From Thalassocella blandensis (GTDB lineage Bacteria; Pseudomonadota; Gammaproteobacteria; Pseudomonadales; Cellvibrionaceae): a DNA stretch of 64,000 nucleotides. Of the stretch, positions 55,109 through 64,000 are shown piece by piece (the first letter of the stretch is position 1; every line of letters starts with the position of its first letter). The stretch spans positions 145,695 through 209,694 of the forward strand of contig CABFPG010000011.1 in the NCBI GenBank assembly GCA_902141825.1, in the 5' to 3' direction. The position numbers and the translations under genes were made by a program. Under the pieces are notes generated by a model. The model was not told the DNA's origin and searched no databases. It saw nothing but the letters and a program-made list of their open reading frames with translations.

Positions 55109-56656
55109 TTACTTTTTGGGATGGTAACCGATTCGAAAACCTCCCCAGTGACGACCCCGAACATAAATGGGGGCTGAAAGGTCATGCATTATTTCACCCG
55201 TATCACGCTTATACGTTTGCAGTAAAAAGGACTCGGTATTTTTACCACAACGCAAACCGGTATAATCATTGAATATACGCTTTGTTCGGCTGAACTTTAA
55301 ATCGCGATCATAATCACCGCTAAGTTTTTGCGCGAACTTATTGTTGTGCGTAGGAAAATAGCCATTTTTATCCACGGCACCTGCAAATACAATAAAATCA
55401 TATTGATCTAAAATAGGCTCCTGAATTTCAGGCAAAACACGGTCGGTAAATTTATCAAAAGAGGTTTCAAATTTTTGTGGTTTAGTATTCGCAATCGGCT
55501 TGTAATCCATATCAAATAGATCCCGCTCACTTATTTCCCCAGAGCTAATGGCTGCCTCGAAACGCTGACCAATACACAATGCTGTTGTCTGTGCTATTTC
55601 ACGAATTTGTGCGTTGCGATCAACAAAGTTAAATTTACCCAACTCCCTGAAAATCTCTTCTGTTTGATGGCTCAAGGCGAGGACTTTTTCAGAGACATCC
55701 TGTAAATCCTGTTGCACAGATTTAGTCATATCGTGCATTCGATTGATCGTGCTTGTCATCCCCTGATTAGTTTCACCATGCTCATTGACTGTATGTTTCA
55801 TTTGAGACATTGCATCACTCGCTTCCGCCGAACACACACTGTTCTCCTGAATCAATACAGAGACATTCGAAATTACCTCCGACATGGTAGTGCCTGCGCT
55901 ATCAACGCGGTGGATCGCCTCCAGCGAGCTCACGCTATATTTGTTGATGTCCGACAAAACATCATCAATACCTTTTGTTGCCCCAGTGGTTTTTTTGGCG
56001 AGGTCACGCACCTCGTCGGCGACTACGGCAAAACCTCGTCCCTGCTCACCGGCTCTGGCGGCTTCAATTGCCGCATTAAGTGCAAGCATATTGGTTTGAT
56101 CCGCGAGTTGATTAATAGTCGTCGTAATACTGCCAATGGAATCAGCTCGCTCTTTTAAAGCCGACAACATTGTATGTGTTTCCTTAATTTGCGAAATTAG
56201 TTCCTTTTTTTGCTGTAACAGAACATCCAATAGTTCCTTACTTTGCTGTGTTTTCGTGTCGGATGCCTGAATTTTTTCCTGAGCTGACATGGCGTGATAA
56301 ATTAATTCATCGTTGCCCTTCTCCAGCTTTTCTATTCTCTGAGCAACATCACTTACATTATCCACCTGTTGTTGCAAGGTCACATTCAAGGTATCCAAAA
56401 AGTGGGAAACAGAAGCGCCACCGATGGCAATAGTATTCGCCTGTTGGCCAATTTTTTTCCCAATATCAGGATAATTCGTTTCCTCAACTGCCGACTCGGG
56501 CACGTGATTCAGATGAGAAAACACAAGCAAAGAAGACAAAACGGATACGAACACCAGCATCGCCATAAACCACCAGGCGACACCTAAACTCCCCAATATA
56601 GCAATAATAAAAATAGGAGCGGCACTTGTTATAGCGATTTGTTTTGGATGAAGCAT
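55109..56656 (-). CDS. Methyl-accepting chemotaxis protein with C-terminal sensor domain
   Basis: Chemoreceptor of 515 residues. Two adjacent helices at 8-48 form a hairpin anchor with almost no periplasmic part. A coiled coil follows, with the signalling tip [20 protein letters not shown] and [14 protein letters not shown] intact. Unusually the sensor domain is behind it: residues about 365-515 contain [36 protein letters not shown] and a terminal [13 protein letters not shown]. This sensory extension is found in a subset of proteobacterial MCPs and is expected to be cytoplasmic. GGAGGT lies five bases before the start. The signal is unknown. Confidence 0.9.
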   Translation of the reverse strand: MLHPKQIAITSAAPIFIIAILGSLGVAWWFMAMLVFVSVLSSLLVFSHLNHVPESAVEETNYPDIGKKIGQQANTIAIGGASVSHFLDTLNVTLQQQVDNVSDVAQRIEKLEKGNDELIYHAMSAQEKIQASDTKTQQSKELLDVLLQQKKELISQIKETHTMLSALKERADSIGSITTTINQLADQTNMLALNAAIEAARAGEQGRGFAVVADEVRDLAKKTTGATKGIDDVLSDINKYSVSSLEAIHRVDSAGTTMSEVISNVSVLIQENSVCSAEASDAMSQMKHTVNEHGETNQGMTSTINRMHDMTKSVQQDLQDVSEKVLALSHQTEEIFRELGKFNFVDRNAQIREIAQTTALCIGQRFEAAISSGEISERDLFDMDYKPIANTKPQKFETSFDKFTDRVLPEIQEPILDQYDFIVFAGAVDKNGYFPTHNNKFAQKLSGDYDRDLKFSRTKRIFNDYTGLRCGKNTESFLLQTYKRDTGEIMHDLSAPIYVRGRHWGGFRIGYHPKK

Positions 56657-56841
56657 AAGACCTCCATCTTATTAGAGCGGTGTATTTTTACTTTAGGACA
56701 TTACACCGCATATTTCCCGATTTTAAAGAGCGGTATTTATAACAGAGCATGCTTTATGACAGAGCCAGTCAAATAGAAAAAGCAGGAAAACTTACAATAA
56801 TGATAAACAAGAAGGGACACACCTACGGATTGCCATTGGCA

Positions 56842-57675
56842 TTAACGATACCAAAGTTCTTTCCTATCGAATGGTGTTTCGGGATGAGCAAAAGGATTCT
56901 GTAAATAAAATATTCTACGATTGTCCATATTCGCCATGCGCAGGACTTCTTTTGTTAATGGATGCTGTAAAAAATAAGTGTCAAAGCTTCCATCAGCAAT
57001 CGCCTTTTCCAAACCTTCATTGATATCCTGATACAATGCCGAATTCGATTTTGAGACGAAAAAATACAACGGCATGCGATAAACCAGCATCAGACGTTCT
57101 TCCACGGCAAGATCAAGCGCTTTAAACTTAACCACTTCCTGCCAAGGCTCGTGCACCCCTCGGGGAAAAGCGTCAAAGCGTTTACCGTCCAGCATATAAA
57201 ACAAACTCTGGTACTTGGGCGCAGTAATGAGGTTAAACCCCGCGGCTCTAAGAATCTCTGTATCCGCCCAAGTACTGCCCTGTCCAAACCTGATTTGCTT
57301 TAGCGCCTCCAGCGAGCTTACTTGGTCAAACCTCGACTGATCTCCCTTGCGAATCAATAAGACCCGGTGTCCGAGAAGCCCTTTAAACAATGGAATCCGT
57401 ACTGGCTGAAATTTCTCTTCCAGAGATTTCGAAGTGCCCGCCCAAAACACACTCAAAGACCCGGTAAACACCTCTTCTTGCTGCCGAGCTTGATTGTAAA
57501 CCTCCTTGACCTCGGCAAATTCATAGTCTTTTGCAGAATAAGAAAGCGCCAACGCCAACAAGCCCAACACATACTCCTCGTTTTTCGTGGACACCTTATT
57601 ATGCACTACGGTTATCGGAGCACTTTTCACCACCACGGAGAAAAAAACGGCATAAAAGAGCAAACACCACCGCAT
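56842..57675 (-). CDS. Periplasmic solute-binding-like protein (SBP family 3 fold)
   Basis: Exported protein of 277 residues from ATG 57675, where AGGTGG lies eight bases upstream (the frame starts at GTG 57687). Signal peptide ends near residue 18 (KSA). The body looks like a two-lobed binding protein: VFWAGTSKSLEEKFQPVRIP, GHRVLLIRKGDQSRF and RFGQGSTWADTEILRAAGF, then a C-terminal YFFVSKSNSALYQDINEGLE, as in family 3 binding proteins. No transporter genes adjoin it, so it may be a sensor partner rather than a transporter component. Ligand unknown. Confidence 0.75.
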   Translation of the reverse strand: MRWCLLFYAVFFSVVVKSAPITVVHNKVSTKNEEYVLGLLALALSYSAKDYEFAEVKEVYNQARQQEEVFTGSLSVFWAGTSKSLEEKFQPVRIPLFKGLLGHRVLLIRKGDQSRFDQVSSLEALKQIRFGQGSTWADTEILRAAGFNLITAPKYQSLFYMLDGKRFDAFPRGVHEPWQEVVKFKALDLAVEERLMLVYRMPLYFFVSKSNSALYQDINEGLEKAIADGSFDTYFLQHPLTKEVLRMANMDNRRIFYLQNPFAHPETPFDRKELWYR

Positions 57676-58284
57676 TATTGATGCCACCTGAGGCTATTTT
57701 GTAGACTGTACATTATTCACTCTACCCGAGATTATCTGTCTCAATTATAGAGTCAAATAGTTAACATTTTGTAGAGGTGAGTACCTTTTTTGTGGTTCCT
57801 GACTGGCGCTATATGTCAGCCAGTGGCAGAAAAATTAAGTACTATCATACCGTTTAAAATCCACACTGGGCCAGCTACAGGTAGTTTCAGGTTTTTTATC
57901 GCTAATCTAGTGCGGTAAAACGTGTACAACCCAACAAAGGAAGATAATCTACCGGAGGAAATGAATCTAATCGTTTATGTACGTCGTGTTACATTCCAAT
58001 CGAAACAAGCACTCACCCCATAAGAACAAATTTCATTCAAAATTGAATTTACCCGCGTTGAAATCGGTATTGATGAAGAGCACCGAAGCAATACAACCAG
58101 GTTTTCCTTCAATGTTACGGAGTTAAGAGTTCCAACCGTTTCTTAGTGAATAGTTTTAAAGTAACCTCTACAGGTTAATCGAGACTACCATGTGAGGGAG
58201 CACCCTCTATTGGTTGTATCGTTATTACGCGTAAATTCGTAATCGCTAATAATACAAATTTGTCATTGCAATTGGTTTTCTAAA
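57676..58284. other. Divergent intergenic region upstream of DPP4 gene
   Basis: About 600 bases without a supported gene. A 20-codon frame at 57961-58023 follows GGAGGAA directly but the spacing is too short for confidence. Promoters for both flanking genes must lie here. Confidence 0.45.
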
Positions 58285-60495
58285 ATGAAACATCTATTCA
58301 CTATCACTATACTTTTATTGAGCATATCCGTGTCCGCCAAACAACTCACAGTAGAACGCATTTACTCTTCTCCCGAACTTTCAGGAAAAACGCTCAAAGG
58401 ATTAAAAGCCTCACCAGACGGCAAAAGAGTCACTTTTCTACAAGGTAAAAAAGATGACTACGAGCGCCTGGACTTATGGCAGTTTGACGTGGCCACGCAA
58501 AAAACCTCCCTACTCTTTGACTCTGATGAACTGCACTCAGGTGAGGAGAACTTGTCGGACGAAGAGAAAGCCAGACGTGAAAGACTTCGTCTGAGCGGTA
58601 CCGGCATCGTGTCCTATGAGTGGTCTGACGATGGGAAAGCCTTATTTTTTCCTCTCGCCGGGGACATATATTACTGGCGTGTTGGAGATAAGAAAGCACG
58701 CAAAATAATTTCCACGCCGGAGTTTGAAACAGATGTCAAATTTTCCCCCAAAGGTAATTTCATCTCATATATCCGAGAGCAAAACCTTTTTATCTTCGAT
58801 CTTAAAAAGAACAAGGAAGTCCAATTAACCACTCAAGGCAAAGGCAATATAAAAATGGGGATGGCCGAGTTTGTTGCGCAGGAAGAAATGCGACGAATGA
58901 GTGGCTATTGGTGGGCGCCTGACGAATCCAAAATCGCGCTAACACGAGTTGACGAATCCACTGTTGCAGAAGTTACACGTAGTGAAATTTACGCGGACGA
59001 TATAAAAATGATCACCCAACGATACCCGTTCGCCGGCGAAGCAAATGTGGAAATCGAGCTGGGTATTCTCAACCTTGCTGATAAAAAAATTTCCTGGGTA
59101 GATTTGGGGAAAGACAAGGACATGTATTTGCCTCGTGTAGACTGGACAAAAAACAGCAATGTACTTTCGTACCAATGGCAATCTCGCAATCAGCAATCTC
59201 TGGCATTAACGCTTGTTGACTACCCTTCAATGGAGCAAAAAGTCATTTTAAAAGAAACCAGCACCACCTGGGTTAACCTTCATGATGACCTTGAGTTTCT
59301 GAAAGACACGAAAGCATTTATCTGGGCATCAGAAAAAGATGGTTTTAACCACCTTTACCTCCATGACCTAGAAGGCAAACAACTTAAGCAAATTACTCAA
59401 GGGGATTGGGTTGTAGATGAGATATCTTACATAGATGAAGAACATAAAAATATTTACTTTTTAGCAAGAAAAGACACCCCGACAGAAAAACACCTCTATA
59501 AAACCTCCTACGATGCGCCTGGGAAAATCACACGCATTTCTCAGCGGGATGGCTTCCACAGTATTAAATTTTCTGAGAATGGTGAAATTTATATTGATGA
59601 TTACTCCTCCATCACCACACCACCACAAGTTTCATTACACCAGCCGGATGGAACACAAATAAGTTGGCTCAACCAAAATATCGTTGATAAAAAACACCCT
59701 CTATATGCGTATATGAAAGACTGGATCACTCCAGAGTTTGGCACTTTCCAAACAAAAGATGATACAACCCTTTACTACCGCTTAATCAAGCCCGCCAATT
59801 TTGACCCCAAGAAGACCTACCCTGCCCTTGTGTATCTTTATGGCGGACCTCATGCTCAGCTGGTGACTAACCGATGGGAAAAATTCTTACCACAATATAT
59901 GGCACAACAAGGGTACGTCGTTTTCACCGTCGACAATCGCGGTTCCAACTACCGAGGAAAAGCATTTGAAGATCCCATATATAAAGCAATGGGCGGAATA
60001 GAAGTTGAAGATCAGATTGAGGGTGTTAAGTTTTTACGAAAATTTCCATGGGTAGATAAAAACAAAATTGGCGTTCACGGTCATAGCTATGGTGGCTACA
60101 TGACATTGATGGCAATGTTTAAAGCGCCGGAATATTTCAAAGCAGGTGTTTCTGGCGCCCCGGTTACAGACTGGCGATTGTACGACACACATTATACCGA
60201 GCGTTACATGGGCAACCCCAAAACCGATAGCAAAGCCTATGAAAATTCGTCCGTCTTCCCATATGCATTGAATTTGAAAGGCCCGCTGTTAATTTACCAC
60301 GGCATGGCTGATGATAACGTTCTGTTTAAAAACAGTACGCGCTTATACAAATTACTTCAGGATAACAACATCCCTTTTTACATGATGGATTATCCAGGCA
60401 AAAAACATGGTATTCGAGGAAAAACCACAGAAATGCATCGACTAAATATGATTCGCGACTTTTTTGATTTGCAGTTTGGTCTTAAGTCGAATTAA
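58285..60495 (+). CDS. Dipeptidyl peptidase IV-type serine peptidase (S9B)
   Basis: Secreted or periplasmic prolyl dipeptidyl peptidase of 736 residues. Signal peptide (MKHLFTITILLLSISVSA); N-terminal beta-propeller about 30-480 with EFVAQEEMRRMSGYWWAPDE, which contains the Glu pair that binds the substrate N-terminus; catalytic alpha/beta domain about 490-736 with Ser601 (GHSYGGYM), Asp676/677 (ADDNVLF) and His708 (KKHGIRG). These are the DPP4 features and length. It removes X-Pro dipeptides. No Shine-Dalgarno is obvious before the ATG. Confidence 0.95.
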   Translation: MKHLFTITILLLSISVSAKQLTVERIYSSPELSGKTLKGLKASPDGKRVTFLQGKKDDYERLDLWQFDVATQKTSLLFDSDELHSGEENLSDEEKARRERLRLSGTGIVSYEWSDDGKALFFPLAGDIYYWRVGDKKARKIISTPEFETDVKFSPKGNFISYIREQNLFIFDLKKNKEVQLTTQGKGNIKMGMAEFVAQEEMRRMSGYWWAPDESKIALTRVDESTVAEVTRSEIYADDIKMITQRYPFAGEANVEIELGILNLADKKISWVDLGKDKDMYLPRVDWTKNSNVLSYQWQSRNQQSLALTLVDYPSMEQKVILKETSTTWVNLHDDLEFLKDTKAFIWASEKDGFNHLYLHDLEGKQLKQITQGDWVVDEISYIDEEHKNIYFLARKDTPTEKHLYKTSYDAPGKITRISQRDGFHSIKFSENGEIYIDDYSSITTPPQVSLHQPDGTQISWLNQNIVDKKHPLYAYMKDWITPEFGTFQTKDDTTLYYRLIKPANFDPKKTYPALVYLYGGPHAQLVTNRWEKFLPQYMAQQGYVVFTVDNRGSNYRGKAFEDPIYKAMGGIEVEDQIEGVKFLRKFPWVDKNKIGVHGHSYGGYMTLMAMFKAPEYFKAGVSGAPVTDWRLYDTHYTERYMGNPKTDSKAYENSSVFPYALNLKGPLLIYHGMADDNVLFKNSTRLYKLLQDNNIPFYMMDYPGKKHGIRGKTTEMHRLNMIRDFFDLQFGLKSN

Positions 60496-60519
60496 ATTTT
60501 ACAAGTAACCGAATCCTAA

Positions 60520-60548
60520 TGGTAAGAGCAACATGTTTGCTCTTACCA
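60520..60548. terminator. 12-bp perfect hairpin after DPP4 gene, no T-run
   Basis: TGGTAAGAGCAA (60520-60531), loop CATGT, TTGCTCTTACCA (60537-60548). It lies between two convergent genes. It lacks the T-tract of an intrinsic terminator, so it may be an atypical terminator or an RNA 3' end stabiliser. Confidence 0.5.
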
Positions 60549-60577
60549 GCTTTCACAACTAACACCCGCCTTCGTTT

Positions 60578-60847
60578 TTAGGCCAGTAAAACCACCGAAT
60601 TAAACAAATCCTTGCAGGAAGTCGACCAATACTTAAATTCTCCGGCTTTGGTTTCAACAAATACACCGCGATCATGATACGTGTTTTTTTCGTTTTCCAT
60701 ATTCTCCAGCTTATAAAAAGCTTCTTGTAACCCTAAATTCTTATAAACAGCGGACCAACCATGTTCCGGTTTGCTTTTTATATTTACGCTGAATTTAAGC
60801 TTGCGAAGATTAGCAATCTCCAAATCGTCTGCATTAATTTTGATCAT
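60578..60847 (-). CDS. Hypothetical protein, 89 residues
   Basis: Not recognised. From ATG 60847 it reads MIKINADDLEIANLRKLKFS at the N-terminus, followed by SKPEHGWSAVYKNLGLQEAF and a C-terminal DRGVFVETKAGEFKYW. A mixed alpha/beta small cytoplasmic protein is likely; no signal peptide or membrane segment. The frame extends to 60925 but the upstream codons look non-coding. Ribosome binding site is weak. Confidence 0.5.
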   Translation of the reverse strand: MIKINADDLEIANLRKLKFSVNIKSKPEHGWSAVYKNLGLQEAFYKLENMENEKNTYHDRGVFVETKAGEFKYWSTSCKDLFNSVVLLA

Positions 60848-61505
60848 AATATGTCGCTTAATTGTAGTTATAACGTGGGGATTATTGCGCGACATTCTAC
60901 AAAAGAATTTGATTTTTTCCAGCAATCAGATCCCATTTTGCTATACAGCATTTTCAAACAGGGACTGGAACGCCTTATTTCAAAGCGTTTTTCTTAAACA
61001 ATTTCTAAGATTTAACCTAAACAGGATTATCTGGGTTCACCGGTCATACAATATACCACTTTATGAGTTTTATTTTGCCCATTAATAAATTGGATTGGGT
61101 GATATTTAACGTTTGACGAATCGTACTAGGTTGGCAATAGCGAGTACTCCGCCCTCCTGACTATGTTACAACCACCACTACCGTCATTCGAACTCTTCAT
61201 CCAGGTTCAACACTTCTATCGCTCACGTCACCACACTTAACATTAGAAGTCTTACATTGCCCCCTTTTTTAATTGGCGACCACACACCCTGACTTCGACT
61301 CCCAAAGAGAGCTCACTAATCACTTGGTTTTATGAAGCGCCGTAATAGTATGTAATATTTTTTCAATCATTGAATTCTTAACATTCCTTTGTCGAGCAAA
61401 TGTTATGAAGTCTTTTCGCGAGACAGGCTCCCAATCTCCTAACAAAAACAACATTAAGAGATAGCCTAATGAAAACTTGTAAACAACACTCCCGAGGAAT
61501 TATTT
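60848..61505. other. Intergenic region
   Basis: About 650 AT-rich bases; 61130-61270 is C/T-rich on the plus strand. No supported gene. The GAGG ribosome binding site for the next gene is at its right end. Confidence 0.45.
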
Positions 61506-62366
61506 ATGGATAAGCTAATTAAAAAAGTCTCTACTTTACTTTTATTTTTTGTCGTTATATTTGGTGCGAAAGATATTTACGCTGATGTCGTTAAGCAATT
61601 TGCCGGACGCACCGTTACCTTTTCTAATATCAATCTAAATGAAACCGGCTTAAACGTCATCACTGCAGCCCCAGGCGCACAGATTGATCTGGATTTGGAT
61701 TGGTCATCATCCTACACAACTGACTACTGCCCAGGTTGCATCCAACAGTTCTACATTGGCGTTAAAGACGTGGGCATTTCGTGTTTATATTCCGGTGGCA
61801 CTTCTTATGATGTTAATGGACAAGGTTCATTAAGCTTTACGGCCCCCAGTGAACCAGGTGTTTATGCTGTGCAAGCCAGCTTCTCACTTCAATATTCCTG
61901 CACCCAAACTGCAAGTGGAGTAAGCAATAGTGTTGCAGGGGCAGTCGCATACATTCATGTTGATGATAACAGCGACTCGGTGACACGAACCTTTGCAGGA
62001 CGAGAAGTGACGTTTAGCGATATAAGCTTAAACAATACCGGAAAAGACTTTGTCAGCGTTGCGCCCGGAGCACCAGTATCCCTGAATCTTGGGTGGGCTT
62101 CACAGTATGTTACGGATTACTGTCCCGGATGTGTACAGCAGTTTTATATAGGCGTAAAAGATATGGATATTGATTGCATTTACTCAGGTAACACCGCTTC
62201 TAATCGCTCGGGTTCAGTCAGCCTGGATTTTATGGCACCAACAGAACCGGGTGTATATGTTGTGCAATCAGCTTCATCACTTCAATATTCCTGTACACGA
62301 ACACAAGACACCATGTCTGATGTCGGTACCGGCATTATTGGATCTTTTGAAGTTGTTGCCGATTAG
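61506..62366 (+). CDS. Secreted protein of two Cys4 repeats
   Basis: Unknown function, 286 residues, GAGG eight bases before ATG. Signal peptide ends after DIYA (about 26). The mature protein is a tandem duplication: repeat 1 about 29-151, repeat 2 about 159-283. Both contain FAGRxVTFS, a TDYCPGCxQQFYIGVKD block, FxAPxEPGVYxVQ and SLQYSCT. Each repeat has four Cys (75, 78, 93, 132 and 206, 209, 224, 263), probably two disulfides per repeat. Strand-rich with an Ig-like look. I recall similar CPGCxxQ sequences in secreted Bacteroidetes proteins but do not name a family. A terminator follows. Confidence 0.8.
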   Translation: MDKLIKKVSTLLLFFVVIFGAKDIYADVVKQFAGRTVTFSNINLNETGLNVITAAPGAQIDLDLDWSSSYTTDYCPGCIQQFYIGVKDVGISCLYSGGTSYDVNGQGSLSFTAPSEPGVYAVQASFSLQYSCTQTASGVSNSVAGAVAYIHVDDNSDSVTRTFAGREVTFSDISLNNTGKDFVSVAPGAPVSLNLGWASQYVTDYCPGCVQQFYIGVKDMDIDCIYSGNTASNRSGSVSLDFMAPTEPGVYVVQSASSLQYSCTRTQDTMSDVGTGIIGSFEVVAD

Positions 62367-62414
62367 TTTAGTGGACTAAGACACATTGGCGTTCGAGCAG
62401 ACGCCACTTCCCAC

Positions 62415-62449
62415 AAAGCCGGGGTTGAACCATTTGCCCTGGCTTTTTT
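62415..62449 (+). terminator. Intrinsic terminator after the Cys4 protein gene
   Basis: AAAGCCGGGG (62415-62424) pairs with CCCTGGCTTT (62437-62446) with one G-T pair, loop of 12, followed by T-run to 62449. Confidence 0.85.
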
Positions 62450-62512
62450 AGTGTCCGTCAATTAAAAAAACAGACTAGTTCAGATAGCTCACACCAGATA
62501 ACTCGATGGCTT

Positions 62513-63010
62513 TTACAATCTCAACCCTTCACTTTGCTGAATATTGCAACCACGACCATTGGCTTCAGCTCTGTATCTTTCCGCCAACCTATCCTGCTCA
62601 CGGCGGCTTATCGCTTTACCATTCTCATCCACAATGACTTTCACATCATAACTACCGTCACCATGGTGATTAAAAGTGGATATATCTTTGTAATGGGCTT
62701 CTGCTTTTTTGCAATACACGTTTAACTTTCGTTGTTGTTGTGCCTGCTTTTGTTGATACATCCTATCCTGCTCTTGCTCGAACTGCTTTTTCCGTCGTTG
62801 CTTTTCCCAGTAATTTCCTTTCGGCTTATTATCGTTATTCACAAAGTTTTTACTTTCTACTTCAACAGTTTCAGATTTTTCCTGATACTTCTCGGGTACA
62901 CGATCACCAAAATGCACCTTCCCATCTTCATCAGTCCATTTCACAATATCTGCATTTGAATTGACTGAAAAGACAATCAGGAAAGCCAGTAATAGGGAGG
63001 AGATTTTCAT
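62513..63010 (-). CDS. DUF4124 domain protein
   Basis: Exported protein of 165 residues, AAGGA upstream of ATG. Signal peptide to about residue 20 (MKISSLLLAFLIVFSVNSNA), then DUF4124 (DIVKWTDEDGKVHFGDRVP), a highly charged Gln/Arg-rich coiled stretch about 66-96 and a C-terminal half with two Cys (97 and 155), conserved-looking YDVKVIVDENGKAISRREQD. DUF4124 occurs in many gammaproteobacterial envelope proteins including the lytic transglycosylase at 12441. Function unknown. Confidence 0.82.
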   Translation of the reverse strand: MKISSLLLAFLIVFSVNSNADIVKWTDEDGKVHFGDRVPEKYQEKSETVEVESKNFVNNDNKPKGNYWEKQRRKKQFEQEQDRMYQQKQAQQQRKLNVYCKKAEAHYKDISTFNHHGDGSYDVKVIVDENGKAISRREQDRLAERYRAEANGRGCNIQQSEGLRL

Positions 63011-63660
63011 TATTCACATCCTTTTGTAAAGACAGGGTCGCTGAGACGGACACTAGCGTGGCCATTTTTCCATACATTAATCATAGAGATTCTTACTAAA
63101 ATAGCAAGAGCAACGAGTGGTACCCCCCAATTTCAAGTTAAATCTAGTCCTTCGTTTAACTTCGGTTACTCTGCAGGTCTTTGAGGCGTTTAAAGCCTTT
63201 GGTTTTGAGGTGTGTATGGCGCATAATTCTTCCCCATCCAAAACAACCGTATTTTGCGTAAATCTCTCTCGAATGGTTGCTTTTTCCATGTCTCCAACAA
63301 TGCAACTAACTAGACAGCCACTGCAACGTTTTTTTGAATCCCACAAAACCGATATTTCATCCAGCACCACTGAAATGGCCAACCTGTCACTATCACCAAG
63401 TTAAGCTATCTTACTTATTTCTTGAGCTTTAACATTGCTGCAATGTAAAGGTCTTTTGGGCAGAAGTCGGCATTTAAGTGCTTTGACTTCCAAACACCGC
63501 CAAAAACAATCTATCCACTATTTAAATTCTATCCATTTGGCCTTAATATATTTATTTCGCATTAACAGAAACAAATTAATTCGATAATTGCTGAACTAGC
63601 GCCCTAACTCATGAGTAACTTTAAGTTATAAAGTTATCTTTTTATATAACTTAGATCAAC
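63011..63660. other. Intergenic region before mobile DNA
   Basis: 650 bases. Overlapping opposite-strand frames at 63077-63404 have no domain, no Shine-Dalgarno and no agreement on strand, so neither is called. AT-rich from 63400 on. Confidence 0.4.
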
Positions 63661-63890
63661 GTGGGGAGAGATTTAGTACTACAAGATTATCTATCGTTTA
63701 TTGGAAAGACAGACAGTACACTTCGCGACAATAAACAAGGTGCGATACCCTCTTCTCTACCGCCAATTTTACGGCGACTCAACATTGACACAAAAGATTG
63801 GCTTATCGACGCCAGCGCAGTTGAAAAGAAATACCAAACACGTTTTTCAAAGCGAAAAAGAAGTAAAGACGCGTTGAAGCTCCCCACTTT
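63661..63890 (+). pseudogene. C-terminal remnant of a Y1 (REP-associated type) transposase
   Basis: The translated block LQDYLSFIGKTDSTLRDNKQ then GAIPSSLPPILRRLNIDT and DWL matches the C-terminal region I know from long IS200-like/REP-associated tyrosine transposases (pattern DYLxxxxxTGxxxRxDKRGAIPxxLPPIL). The catalytic N-terminal part with HUH and Tyr is missing, and the reading frame is interrupted on the right by the presumed IS3 left end, so it is a dead fragment. Confidence 0.7.
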
Positions 63891-64000
63891 AACGGACACT
63901 ATAAATAGAGGACAATTTAGTCCAATCAGAGGTGTCTATTATGGTACAAAAACGCAAACCCTATAAAACATATACGAAGGAATTTAAAGTTGAAGCCGTT
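63890..64000 (+). mobile_element. Left end of IS3-family-like insertion sequence, truncated by window
   Basis: The presumed start is around 63890 (AACGGACACTATAAATAG), a region resembling GGACAC-type IS3 ends, about 50 bases before the transposase OrfA start. The exact border is not proven because the right end is outside the window. Confidence 0.5.
63942..64000 (+). CDS. IS3-type transposase OrfA, N-terminus only
   Basis: ATG 63942 with AGAGGTG six bases upstream. The 19 visible codons read MVQKRKPYKTYTKEFKVEAV (last codon partly from the window edge), the HTH_Tnp_1 start typical of IS3-family OrfA (KxYTxEFKxEAV). It runs out of the window. Confidence 0.8.

Noticed and set aside
57961..58023. 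20-codon frame after GGAGGAA
   Set aside because: The Shine-Dalgarno-like sequence is adjacent to the ATG with too little spacing, and the peptide has no feature pointing to a leader peptide.
63077..63404. Overlapping opposite-strand frames of about 100 codons
   Set aside because: Neither has a domain or ribosome binding site, and no evidence favours one strand.

Overview
The window reads as chromosomal DNA of a marine or polysaccharide-degrading gammaproteobacterium, most like the Cellvibrionaceae (Teredinibacter/Saccharophagus/Cellvibrio type). This assignment is an inference. It rests on secreted GH18 and GH16 glycosidases (the GH16 with CBM6 modules on Pro/Thr linkers), a large TonB-dependent receptor, Kdo/heptose LPS genes, c-di-GMP proteins and an aryl polyene (APE) cluster. 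No rRNA, tRNA or CRISPR array was seen.

Layout. 1-13 kb: the N-terminal part of a GH18 chitinase, an AraC-type regulator with a membrane domain, a 1559-residue hybrid sensor kinase that ends in GGDEF and lies tail to tail with a PilZ protein, then LPS core genes (GT4 and GT9 on the minus strand, waaA on the plus strand), and a lytic transglycosylase. 13-14 kb: two small minus-strand proteins, one PilZ-like. 14.5-32.7 kb: one minus-strand aryl polyene cluster of about 20 genes, closed by a strong terminator. 33-34.3 kb: a sulfotransferase-like protein and a small Big-type Ig protein. 34.3-36 kb: a gene-free stretch. 36-40.3 kb: a TonB receptor and a beta-glucanase with two CBM6 domains. 41-47.3 kb: an S15/CocE-type hydrolase, a FliB-type lysine N-methylase, a PET-hydrolase-like secreted enzyme and a lipase-chaperone-like protein. 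47.8-52.8 kb: a MacA-MacB-outer membrane factor efflux operon. 52.9-60.5 kb: a lipoprotein M1 aminopeptidase, an MCP with a C-terminal sensor domain, a periplasmic binding protein and a DPP4-type peptidase. 60.5-64 kb: small proteins, a secreted protein made of two Cys4 repeats, a DUF4124 protein, then a transposase remnant cut by the left end of an IS3-type element.

How genes work together. In the APE cluster an aromatic ammonia lyase can supply an aryl acrylic acid. The ApeH ligase loads the starter on an ACP. Two ketosynthases plus the truncated ApeC partner, a ketoreductase and two dehydratases build the conjugated polyene. A methyltransferase, acyltransferases and a GT2 tailor or attach it. 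LolA-like, MMPL and DUF3261 proteins probably move it to the outer membrane. The kinase-GGDEF/PilZ pair and the second PilZ-like protein suggest local c-di-GMP signalling.

The most distinctive pattern outside genes is a set of short-period (8-19 bp) tandem arrays in intergenic DNA, each with its own unit sequence. Several lie between co-directional genes. The best leads are the APE ammonia lyase with a Phe-His selectivity pair, the PET-hydrolase-like enzyme beside an orphan lipase chaperone, the tandem arrays, and the two-repeat Cys4 protein.
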